A stretch of 64,000 bases of DNA from Cyprinodon diabolis (taxonomy: Eukaryota > Chordata > Actinopteri > Cyprinodontiformes > Cyprinodontidae). A model generated the notes under the pieces. The model was given only the letters and a program-made list of their open reading frames with translations. It searched no databases and was not told where the DNA came from. Both the position numbers and the translations under genes were made by a program. The stretch is from the NCBI GenBank assembly GCA_030533445.1, contig CM060064.1:5534379-5598378 (forward strand), read 5' to 3'. Within the stretch, counting starts at the first letter, position 1, and each line of letters starts with the position of its first letter. This document shows positions 34,081-44,759 of this stretch, in pieces.

Positions 34081-34915
34081 GTGCCGAAGAGCTCCATGTA
34101 TGTGGGAACATTATGAAAATACCAAAATACAACCACATGCTGTATTATACAGAGCAGATTGAATGCTGTGAAGAAATACATAAAACATACATAAAAACAT
34201 AAAAAACATACATAAAACGTATCCTGAATTCCTGCGGTCTATTTTGGCGTAAAGGATACACAAACCTTGAATATGTTGTGGATTTCATTCAAATACAGTT
34301 TCAAACTACAGGTCAACTGAACGGATATAGATGGATGTTTACCAAATGTCTGGAGAATGGATTAAAGGTAAAAAAAAAAAAAGAAGAGGTCCGTGTTATA
34401 TTAAAAGAACTTGATCCAAGAGGTGTGGAACTTAGGAGAACCAGACATCTTCATCGCCGCAGCTACTTTGCAAAGGGGGTGAATTACATCTGGCATTTAG
34501 ACTCCTATGACAAACTGAAACCGTTTGGAATCTGCGTAAATGGCTGTATTGATGGATGAAAGCGTTCACCACCAGCAGTGACCCAAAGATTATTGGTGGC
34601 TACTTCATGGACGCAGTTAAGAAAATAGATGGCTGCCCAATTATTTTCAGAGGTGACAGGGGAAGGGAGAATGTCAGAGTGAGGGACTTCAAACATTTTC
34701 TCTGGCGAAATATACAGGATGACTCTGACTTTGACAGCTACATAGAGGGGGCAAGCACATCAAACCAGAGAATTGAAAGCTGGTGGGGTTTCCTCAGGAG
34801 GGAGTCAATGGAGTTCTATATTTCTCTGTTAGTTGATCTTAAGGATCGTGGTTTGCACAACGGTGGATATTTGGACAGAAGCCTTGTTCACTTCTGCTTC
34901 CTGGGCATCATGCAG

Positions 34916-35077
34916 GTAAGACTCAGAGTTATCTCGGTTTTTTTTACATAAAGAAACTTGCTATGCATTATTTCCACAGTAATAGTACAAGATGCAAAAA
35001 GTGATTTGAATTCTTAACAGCCCATTAGATAAGAAAGAAGTAAATAAAACAGGGGCCAAACAGCGTGCATGGACATA

Positions 35078-35110
<33 letters not shown>

Positions 35111-35950
35111 CATGTCCCCTGCACTTTTTCAAACGTCTGTTTTGGTCCCCTGCACGTTTTACTGTCCAAAAACAATGGTATACTACCATGGACGACATTT
35201 TGATTTCAGAAGTTTGTGTGTGTGTGGGGGGTGGGGGGGGGGTTTGGTTGACCTTCCAACCAATTCAGGGGTGCATCAGATGTTTGTAAAGGGGGCTTCT
35301 CAGAACTGAAAGCAGTGGCAGCCAATCGCACAAGAAAATACAGTGGGCCAATCAGAAACTTGTGGGCAGTTTAAACTCAGGGAAGCAGGCTTCAGGTTGA
35401 GGTGTGCTTCTCTGCTTGGTCCTGGTGCTCGATGAGTGTTGGTGTACCGGAGCATAACATTGTTTTTGGACAGTAAAAAGTGCAGGTGACCAAAACAGAC
35501 GTTTCAAAAAGTACAGGGGACATGTCCCCCCCTCCAAAATTACGTCCATGTACACTACAGTACACAGACATTCGTTGAGCTCTAGGATCAAGCGGAAATC
35601 TGCAGCTCAAGCTGAAACCCGCTTCCCTGAGTTTAGACGACCAACAAGTTCCTGACTGATTGCTCATGCCTATTTCTAATATTGTAGCAACTTTTTTAGG
35701 CAACTTCCTTAATATAAGTATTATTTTTATGGTTGCCTGGCATTATGCAATAGTGCATTTTATTCCTATTGGTTTATAAATTAGACTGTTGATGTCCATG
35801 TACTGGGGAATTAGGGAATAATGTTATTCTTATAATTTCTTTTCTAAGTTATGACAGACCCTGTTTAATCTCTCTTACTAAAATGAAAAGTATAATGACA
35901 CATTTTGTAATGCCATAACTAAATTGACTCTGTGTTCATTGTTTTATCAG
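34916..35950 (+). other. Intron of the integrase-core pseudogene
   Basis: Donor ATGCAG/GTAAGA and acceptor TTTTATCAG/GATGAG, joining codons in phase 0. It contains an inverted-repeat element (35068-35550) and is otherwise AT-rich. Confidence 0.75.
35068..35550. mobile_element. MITE with roughly 100-bp inverted repeats and a G21 run
   Basis: The left arm (35068-35185) and right arm (about 35450-35550) are inverted copies over about 100 bases: CATGGACATAATT / AATTACGTCCATG, the GGACATGTCCCC patch and the ACTGTCCAAAAACAATG patch all pair. The left arm has expanded to T10 G21 (35079-35109) where the right arm has only a short C/T run. No coding sequence. Confidence 0.75.
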
Positions 35951-36761
35951 GATGAGTTAGATGAGATGACCTCCGTGTGGGATTCACATATTATTCGACC
36001 TTCAAAAAATGACAGAGTACCAAGTGGCAGACCTAAAGTTATGTACAGGTTTCCAGACCTCTACTCAACCAGAGATTACTTTTTCCCAGTAAACAGTGAT
36101 GATGTACAACTCTGCATTACAAACTCTACATTTCGACAAGCAACACCATGTGACACAGACATCAACAATCTCTGCAACTTTCTGATGGTGGAGTTACATT
36201 TGCAGCTCCCATCTGATGGTTTCCAAGCAATAGATCTGTACTTGCATTTGATTTAGAACTAGTATTAGAACTAGTCTATAAGTTGTAGTGACTTACAAAT
36301 GTTTATTCTGTTTGTTCAGTATCTTTGTAAAAAATGTGTATCTTAGAAGATTGTGTTTCTTTCTTTAAGAAATGACTGCTATGACCTTGCCTATTCAATA
36401 AAGCAAATATAGTCGCTTTTTTCTCCTTTATTCAAAAAGAAACTCAGTGGCAAGTTGAACATTTGTGTGTTTATATGTTCACATAACATTCAAAATGTTA
36501 CTTTGGATATGAAAATCTTCTAAACAAAACTGAAAGTTATCATCACCTATAAAACAAAAAATTGACATTTTTTTTGTCAATATCTAACCCTTTATCGGGT
36601 TCTGTGGTATAAAAAAAAATACAGGGATGAAATCAGTTTTAGAATTAGATTCAAAAACTGGGAAAGTAAATTTCTCCTTTTAAAAATGGTATAACAGGAA
36701 TTTCTGAAAAAAAGTTAACTTTGCAATTGTAGTTTTTAATACAGAAACAGAAAATCATGTC

Positions 36762-36904
36762 ATGATCTGGCCTGTTTGCTCCTGCTTAATTGCTTATTCC
36801 TTTCACCTGCCGTTTTTCTTCCCTGCCTCAATTATAATTTATTCCTCTCACCTGTTTCCTTTTGGTTATATTCAGTTCAGCCTGAGCATTCAGGGCCAGA
36901 TCAT
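36762..36904. mobile_element. MITE-like repeat with 10-bp terminal inverted repeats, copy 2
   Basis: Same ends (ATGATCTGGC ... GCCAGATCAT) and same body as 2512-2655, in the same orientation, 143 bp. Confidence 0.5.
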
Positions 36905-38539
36905 TCTGTCATGAAGCACGGACAGATGGACCCAGTATTCAAGGAGAGACAGTCAGTAGGAAAGTTCAAAACGTTTATTAAATAAACAAACAAAACAAAA
37001 GCAGAGCTGTGGCTCGCGGACACTGCAGGCAAGGGGGCGGGGCACCGCCCAATCTCAGACACTCTGTAGTGGGAGAAACACAGTGACCACGATCATCTGA
37101 CAGAAGATTATCTGAGTTGGTCACTTACCTGGTTCAACAGTCCAGACCAAGAATGTCCCCAAGTGCTGCACTTGAAATAAGAAAATGTATAATATGTATT
37201 TCTGCTCCAGGGTCAAAATGGCGGGCTGAGGCTCAGGCTCTACCTCCAATGTTTACTTCTGCAAACACAGAACACGCTCCCCTCTGACACTTAAGTTGAA
37301 TGAATTCAGTTCACACAGGAGATTACATATTTGGAAATGAGATCAACCACACAAAAGAATCAGATTTCCTTAAAAAAAAATCAGAACTGTGCATTAATGC
37401 CTGCAGTGTGAACGTAGCCTTAAACGTGATCCTCCAGACATGACAATGGCCGAGGTTCCAGATTTTCATTTAAAGCTGCTTTATCTATTCCAAAACCAGT
37501 TTAAATGTGTTTAGGATCATCAATCCATTTAAATCCATTTCCCCTTTTCCTCTGATAGAATATAGAGCCAGAAACATTAACTAGTTGGTTTCTGCTAAAA
37601 GGAGTGAGCAATGCAACCCTGAGGGACCAAGTATGGTAGAGATATAAATGTATAGTTTAAAGAAGAGAAAATCACCGTAAAACCAAGTTTTATTCTAATT
37701 AACCAAAGCTGTTTGCCTTTGGGTTCATTAAACATTTAGTTCCTGCTCTCTTCCTAGTTGATTGAATTTTTTACTGTTTTTTTTAACACTAATCTTTAAT
37801 TATCCTCCCATATTTGTTTGTTGTTCTTTGTATGGCTCAGTGTTGATGTGTCCCTTCTGCTCTGCTGCTTAACTACCAGATTGTCTATAAGGTCAATAAA
37901 ATGAGAAGAACTGCAGGAGGAACATCTCACTGTCCTTTTTTAGAGCTAATTTGTTTTGACACTGCAAGGTGACAAGAACAAGTATTCTGTTAACATGAGC
38001 TGTCAGGTCAGACCCCCCAACAGAGAAACAATGATAACCACCAATCTGCCAAAGCGCTGTACTATAGTAATATTAGGACTCTTGCTCCATTTGACTTCAG
38101 TTTGGTTTATTTATAAAGAATCAGTTTACAACCACTTATTTCAAGATACTTTACCAGAAAATACAAACAGATACTGTTCACATTACTGCAACGAAACCTT
38201 TATTATAGTGAGAAATAACAGATGAAGATAGAACGACAGGAAGCATACTTCAACAGAACCAGACCCAGTAGGGGGATTTAATATAAATCAGTCTTAAAAT
38301 AGAAACAAGTCGCAGCAAATGTCATCTAAAGGCAATAAACATGACAATTTTAATACAGAAACATGTAACAGAAGTCAACACAAACACAGAATCAAATCTA
38401 AACACAAACATCCAATTAGATCCTATTTACAACATGGTGAAGATAAATTCAGTTTATCATGGCGTTCAGAGAAATGTCTTCAACCCAAGGAAGCTCAGCC
38501 AATCACATCCAGTCGTCCATTTTGCTGCAGTGCCTCCTC

Positions 38540-38660
38540 CTGAGATATGAAGTGACAGTGGAGAGGAAAACCAGCTTCAAGCAGGAAGGAACCTCCAGCA
38601 GACCCCATTTCCATGTCGGCGTCCATCTACTGCGGCTGAGCGGGTCTTTAACAGGACAGC
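38540..38660 (-). mobile_element. Decayed L2 3' UTR fragment
   Basis: The order GACAGTGGAGAGGAAAA, GGAACCTCCAGCAGA and CATCTACTGCGGC matches the region just inside the 3' end of the minus-strand L2 (17955-18045), with many substitutions. An older L2 copy. Confidence 0.5.
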
Positions 38661-39307
38661 AGACGGCCGACAGACACAGAGGCGCCGGTCCAAGGAGCAG
38701 ATGACCTCATCTGGAAAAGAAGAGCAGGAGTTAGTAAACAACCACGCTAGTCTGTGACATTTAAACACATAAACACTGAGAGAGGTGTAACACACAGGGA
38801 GAAGCTAAAGCTAACAGCAGTGATAACTGTAAACAATGGATGCTTGCAGAAAATGCCTGAAAATGCTGCATTTGTTGGAGTCTTCAGTCTGTCGTTTCTC
38901 TGCTTTAATAAGTTCTAAAAAAAAACCCTTCAGAGATCAACCAGGGGGAAATTCTCTCATATTGGATCAGAAGCTGCTTCTTAACTGTTTATCTGTGGTC
39001 TAATGGAAAAGTCAGAAAAGTCAGGTTTGGTTACAGAGATGGAAATAGAGGTGAACATCCATTCATGATGGAAAGATAAAGATTAAAGGTTAGACCACCT
39101 TGATGGGATGGTTGTAGCTTTTGTATCTGTTTGTTCTGGATCTATTTTTAGTATCTCCACCAATATTGATGAACATCTGGAAGCAATAAAGGTTTGTTAC
39201 CTTCTTCTACTGGGTGTAGCAGACTGATGGTTTAGCTGCGAGGTCGTCAACGTTTTTCAGACTCCAGAATGTTGGAGAGACAAATAGAGGAGCCATGTTT
39301 CTCCTCC

Positions 39308-39375
39308 TTAGCGGTCTGTGTGCTCCATCCTCTTCTTCAGCTCCTTCATAAATGAAAACAAAGCATCCTCAGAGT
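39308..39375 (-). CDS. Candidate terminal exon of unrecognised acidic-repeat gene
   Basis: Codes SEDALFSFMKELKKRMEHTD and a last Arg, then TAA at 39310-39308. It joins the exon at 39427-39505 exactly in phase: that exon ends with one base of a codon and this one starts with the other two, giving Asp. The acceptor (GGTTAAG) has a poor pyrimidine tract, which lowers confidence. The helical, charged C-terminus is plausible for an intracellular protein. No family recognised. Confidence 0.45.
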
Positions 39376-39426
39376 CTTAACCTGTCTGCATGTGATGCTT
39401 CTCTAGTCAAACAACAATCAGCTTAC

Positions 39427-39505
39427 CTCCAAACACGTGTGGATGGATTCTGTTCCAATGCGATCCGACTGCTAGAAAACTGCTTCCATGTTCAACCTGC
39501 TTTCC
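39427..39505 (-). CDS. Candidate penultimate exon of unrecognised acidic-repeat gene
   Basis: Acceptor TTTTTTACAG and donor GGAG/GTAAGC are both good. Only one frame is open, reading GKQVEHGSSFLAVGSHWNRI and then HPHVFG, with one base left over (phase 1). Two more exon-like stretches lie upstream on the same strand: about 39679-39799 (TPVRNRDIEDGEKLPSPYLR) and about 39905-40030 (FGTSEDADEICSHETRGG). Their phases could not all be reconciled, so the exon chain between here and 40974 is unresolved. Confidence 0.5.
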
Positions 39506-40973
39506 CTGTAAAAAATAAGACAAATTAATCTACAGAATTTCCTCGATACCAAGTTGAAATCTGGGGCAGGATGTTGTTTTCATCCTAATCTTGGTCTTCC
39601 TGTGTTTCAATGACTGTTAGCTTTTAATCAGGCCTGGGAAGCTTGAGTTGTGGGTTTGTCGTGTTAATAAAGTCTTACTCCGTGTGTTTTCTGTTCCAGT
39701 CTTTCTCCGTGCCGTCCTCAGGTAGGGACTGGGAAGCTTCTCACCATCCTCGATGTCCCGGTTCCTCACAGGAGTTCTGCTTTTGGACGTCCACAGAGTC
39801 TGAACATACATGAAAAATTAAGTGAGGCCACCGGAACTGTTAACTTCATATTTAAATGATGGATTATTGTTGCTCCTTACTGAACATGCTCTCACTCTTT
39901 ATAAAGGTCAGCAGCTCAGATGATCCTCCTCTGGTTTCGTGGCTGCAGATCTCATCAGCATCTTCTGATGTCCCAAAGCTTGGAGAGGCTCGGTCCAACA
40001 TGGGATTCAAAAAACACAGAAGAGATCCACTGCGGTCAGGACAGGTCTAGATGATATGGAGAATATTTCTGCAGAGGGTTCTTTTCCCTCCAACTAGGCC
40101 TGAAAACTAACTGACCAGAGGAACATCTAGAACTAGACCAAGTCACATCGGAAAGCTGTTTCTAACAGTCGGTGCCTCTCACAACTCAAATCCTCACATC
40201 AGTCCTGTCCTCTGCCTCTAACTGGTCTAAATCAATTAGCCCCACCAAGCGTCATCTCTCTACCTTCTCACCAGCATCCCAGAGACCACACCAACTGATG
40301 ATCACCACAAGCTGTGTCTCTGTTCCATTCTTTCCAGTTTTTCTCCTTAGGGGTTTAAGTTTGACCCCCTCCGTCGTCCTCAGCAGCGATGTCCAGCTGT
40401 TTCCTTGGATTGGTTTGCCTCCCTGTGGTTGATCTTTTAACCAGGATTTAATTCTATATATTTGCCTCTATTCTGTGTTTCTTCTTGTCAAAACTGTTTG
40501 GGTTGCCTTCTGTTATATAGCAGAATGTCCACATTAGATGTAGAGCATGTTAGACTATTTCTGCCTTAACCAGCTCTCATGTTCCACACCTTTTATTGGT
40601 TGTTATCATCTCCTCAGATGTCTGTGCTAACGGAAATTCTTAACATCTAAAACTTACATCAAAATCTAGCAGCGGGGTAAAGAAAAGCCACAGTGCAGGA
40701 CGCTACCTAAGGCATCCCTAGACCTGCCAGATATAAAAACAATCTATAAAATATATCTAGGTGTGACCGTTTCCAGTCCTTCAGCCTTCCCACCTCCAAA
40801 AGTCACCAAATCAGCGATAAAATAGATCCAGCTACAACAAGATGATCAAAAGGAAGATGATGAAGGGTTTGGTTCTTCATCTTAATCCTCAGCTTCGCTT
40901 CATTGCGAGAAGCAGTTGAAGGAGTTTAAGGAAGGTTTTTGATAAAATCCCTCTTCTCAAAAATGCCTCTCAC

Positions 40974-41855
40974 CACAAGGCCTCTTCCCAGGGGGCTCCT
41001 CTTCATCATCATCTTCTCTTCTCCTTCTCCTGGAGGCACGGTCTTCTTGGCAGTCCGGGGACTCCTCCGGCTCCTCGTGGTTCCATGGGAGTCTGAAGTC
41101 GGGGGGAATCCTCTGGGTGAACCGAAGGTGAGGTGGAAGGTGGCCATCGTCTTCATCGTCTTCCTCATCTTCATCTCTTCTCCTTCTCCTGGAGGCACGG
41201 TCTTCTCGGCAGTCCGGGGACTCCTCTGGCTCCTCGTGGTTCCATGGGAGTCTGAAGTCGGGAGTCCTCTGGGTGAACTGAAGGTGAGGTGGAAGGTGGC
41301 CATCGTCTTCATCGTCTTCCTCATCTTCATCTCTTCTCCTTCTCCTGGAGGCACGGTCTTCTTGGCAGTCCGGGGACTCCTCCTGCTCCTCGTGGTTCCA
41401 TGGGAGTCTGAAGTCGGGGGGAATCCTCTGGGTGAACCGAAGGTGAGGTGGAAGGTGGCCATCGTCTTTATCGTCTTCTTCCTCAGAGCTTGTGGTGTCA
41501 TATCCGGACAACTCACTAGACACCTCAAGAGACTCACAGGAAAAAAACTCACTAGAAAAAGACCTATCATCCTCATCCTCAGCCTCTTCCTCAACCTCAG
41601 CATCTTCCTCAGCCTCAACCTCTACCTCCACAAAATCCTGTATCTCCACCTCCTCATTCTCCTCCACCACTACTGCTTCAGCATCTACTTCCTCCTCATC
41701 ATCAGAAGAAGAATCTTCCTCCACCTCCTCAATGTGTAACTGTTCTCTCAACCTCCTTATCCTCCTCCTCAGTCCTCTCATGATGTTATTAAAATTGAGA
41801 TTAAAATTACCCAGTTCCTGGATCCAGAACGGGAGCTCCGGGTCAGGAAGGGCGA
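40974..41855 (-). CDS. Large exon of unrecognised gene: acidic protein with three 52-53-residue repeats
   Basis: A good acceptor (TTTCTTTCCCTCACGGTTCCAG) at 41856 opens a frame reading VALPDPELPFWIQELG, a basic stretch (MRGLRRRIRRLREQLHIEE) and about 60 residues of almost unbroken Glu/Asp/Val/Ser. Three tandem repeats follow, each with GHLPPHLRFTQRIPPDFRLP, WNHEEPEESPDC and an RRRRRDEDEE tail (DNA periods 159 and 156 bp). The frame either stops at 40957-40959 or is spliced at a GTGAG donor after 40974. A possible first exon (MGVPLQNHWLLDRLR, ATG at 44320-44318) lies upstream. There is no signal peptide or membrane segment. Disordered charged proteins of this type are often nuclear, but no family or function is claimed. 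Confidence 0.6.
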
Positions 41856-44730
41856 CTGGAACCGTGAGGGAAAGAAATCATTAGACCAGGAACGTTAATT
41901 AAGGAACATTAAATAAAAAATAAATGCTTTATTTTAGGTTGCTGGATGTGCCTGTGTGAGTTTGTCAGGTTAAAGTAGATTTAATCAATAAGAACATCGA
42001 TCTGTGAGCTAAAATAACTCAATAAAAAAACTTATTAAGAATGTTAGTGGTTCGGTTAGAGTTACAATAAAAATGGACATTGTTGTAAAAGACACAATAA
42101 TGCAAAAATTCATACACAAATATTTAAAAATATATGTGCTTATATGATTGTGTGCTCCTGTCTCAGTATCGGCCTGAGGAGGATTTTACTGACTTCACCG
42201 TCACATTGAGGATATCTTTTAAATCACAAGACTGCCATTAAATTGTAAGTTTGTTTTAAATGTAAATGTTTATTTTACTGTTTAGTAGGGTTTGGAATTT
42301 ATTTTCTGAATATTATCAATAAATAAATGTTGAATTTATTTAGTTTATTTCTACCATGCTTCCTGCAATGAGACTGACTCCCCCTAGGGGGCACCCACCC
42401 CCCTTTGGTAACTACTGACCTAGACTATGCATCAAGATTAGTTCAGATTGAAGGACACTCTAAGCTGTCAGTAAACATGTTTTGCATTAAACCCATACTA
42501 CCAAATTAGAAATTGTTTTGATCCATTAAATATATTTCTTTATCAGAAAAAAAAGTTTCATTGGGTGATTTAGTAATATAATCATAAACCTTAGAAGTTT
42601 ATGTAATATAAGCAGACAATTATCCTAATTAACAGAAATAAAGGTTTAAAAACATCAGGCTTTAAATTTCACATCTAAAATGATCAGAATCAGAACCTCA
42701 GCTCATCAGACCCCTTTCTCAGTGCATCCTAGACTAGAAATAAAAACCTTCATTAACACACATAGGAAGCCCAGAGCAGAAATGGACATTAGCAAACTTT
42801 ATGCCAAACTATTCAGATTCTTTTATTTTTTCTACAAATCTAAGAAAGGGGTTCTTATACAGAACTTTTAATTGTTTAGAAGAAAGCATCCAGCGTTAAA
42901 TGTTTTGAAGATCTAGAAAATGATAAAGTCATCTGTAAACAAACTATTATTTCTGGTGACAGATAAGTTTAAATTATTTATATTCACCTGAAGATCAAAA
43001 CAAGGGCTGCAGAAATACGTTTAAATAATATATTGAATCAAACATTTATTCTTTATGCTTTGGTCACAATGACAGCACTTATAATAAACTCAGCCACGTT
43101 CTAAACATTTTACAGCCCAAAAATGGAAAGGATCTGATTTTTGGTCAAATGCAAACAGTAAAGTGTTTTAGGAAACAAAAACTAAATCATTTTATCAATA
43201 TTACAAGAAATACTTTGCCTTTCAAAATAATTTTAAAAGCTAAAGTTGTTTATTGTTGTATTAAGGAGACCATACTTGTTCTTCGAGTCCTTCTCTGACA
43301 GAAGGGGCCAGACGGCACCTTGTTTTCCAAGGATTTGATACCAAACTCACCAAAAACGATCCTCTGAAACCAGAAACTTTTAAAATCACTCATTTTTAAT
43401 ACCTTTGACCTTCCATTAAAGTCAAAAATATATCCCACCATAAAACTCTGTTTAATGCATTCTACTAAGGTATCCATGGAGACCAATATGTTTACCACTG
43501 CATGTTTTAAAAAAAGAACTTCCTTTTCAAGTTCAAATATATTTAAAAAAAACGTTTTATCCTAAAAAATGTTTTAGTATTTTTTCAACCATTTCCACAG
43601 TAAATTCATCAAAGATTATTCTCTCAAACCAAAAGGTGTTTTTGTTTTACATCATTACATCTCTGTTAACATTCCTCCCCTTTCCGAACGGAAAAAAATC
43701 AATTTATAGCAAGATACCTTCTTTTTTTTACAAAAAAAAAAAAAATGGTTATAAACCTAACATTTTTTACTCAACTAAACTTGAAAATCTTTATCTCTTT
43801 ATTTTTCCAGTTGTTTATCAGGAGAAATTAAGTCAACTTCCAAAATACTCAAAATTATATTTTTTTATCAAATAGAAAGAAATTAACAATTTGGCTTGAT
43901 AATATATTATGTTAAATGTCCTTCAAATGTCTTTTTATATTTATTTAATGTTATTTCACCAACATTTTCATATAGAGCAAACTTATTTTCAGGGCATTTT
44001 TAAAAAATCATAGACCTAGCATATCTAGTTTACAAACATTTCACCTCAAATTCAACAAAGGTGTTTTTCTTAAACACAAATATATTTTAAAAAAATCATT
44101 AAATCACTGTTACCATTCCTGACAGAAACACAAAACACTTGTAATCTCTGAGATGTCAAAGATGCTAGATGCTAAGCTAGCTGTCACAACTTCCATGAAA
44201 AAACATCAAATTAATCATTTTTCACATTACATTTTTTTTTTTTTTTAGAAACATAGTAAAAGAGTGACATAAACCTCTCAGACGATCCAGTAACCAGTGG
44301 TTCTGCAGTGGGACGCCCATCTTTAGCAGGTTAGCAAAGAAAGCAGCAACTTCTATCTTCAAGGTTCAGGTTAGAAATGAGCGGTTAAAGATGGCCGGAG
44401 CTCCGTTTCCATGGCAGCGGGTGAGCGTGCGCACGCACGCGTGCGTGAGATCAATTACGCACGCGTTTTTTTCTGCAGTAAAATATTTTTATTCTCACCT
44501 AAAGGTGAGTTCAAAGTCAAAGAATAGATTTAAGGAAAAGACTGGAACATGAAGGAATCAAACAACTGGACATTAAAAATATCTTCTCAAATAAATCCAG
44601 AAAGACAGTACTTAAAATCATGTCATCTTATCTTCAACAAACTGGACTAAACCTAAGGATTTAAGGAAACATAAATAAGATCAAGTGGGTGGCGATAATG
44701 CTCCATTTGGTTGCAAGTCGCCAGTAAAAC
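41856..44730. other. Intron or intergenic, strongly AT-rich
   Basis: If the acidic-repeat gene starts near 44.3 kb, this is largely its intron. A short alternating pyrimidine-purine CpG patch (CGCACGCACGCGTGCGTG, about 44428-44447) next to an ATG in good context at 44320 on the minus strand would fit a promoter. No other feature was identified. Confidence 0.35.
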
Positions 44731-44757
44731 AAGAAGAAGAAGAAGAAGAAGAAGAAA
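44731..44757. repeat. (AAG)n microsatellite
   Basis: About nine uninterrupted AAG triplets. Confidence 0.9.
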
Positions 44758-44759
44758 GG

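Larger units (their letters stand above)
34225..36256 (+). pseudogene. Integrase-core (rve-like DDE) transposase, two exons, broken
   Basis: Exon 1 (to 34915) carries a helical N-terminal region (GYRWMFTKCLENGLKV; ILKELDPRGVELRRTR) and a DDE integrase core: D in IWHLDSYDKLKPFG, D in IFRGDRGREN, E in NQRIESWWGFLRRE. A GT-AG intron follows (34916-35950, phase 0). Exon 2 (35951-36256) begins DELDEMTSVWDSHIIRP and ends at a stop with SDGFQAIDLYLHLI. The family is an integrase-core protein common in fish genomes and probably transposon-derived. A deletion removing about eight residues and shifting frame at about 34553 inactivates this copy. An AATAAA lies at about 36398. A link with the USP-like frame upstream is inferred from position and strand. 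Confidence 0.75.
36257..39307. other. Intergenic with decayed repeats; no confident gene
   Basis: Holds MITE copy 2 (36762-36904) and a decayed L2 3' segment (38540-38660). The rest is AT-rich. Short frames at 37956-38225 and 38319-38704 fall in decayed LINE-like sequence and do not look like proteins. Confidence 0.4.

Noticed and set aside
40939..41739. Plus-strand frame opposite the acidic-repeat exon
   Set aside because: Mirror of the minus-strand repeats. The minus strand has the splice acceptor and the in-phase downstream exons.
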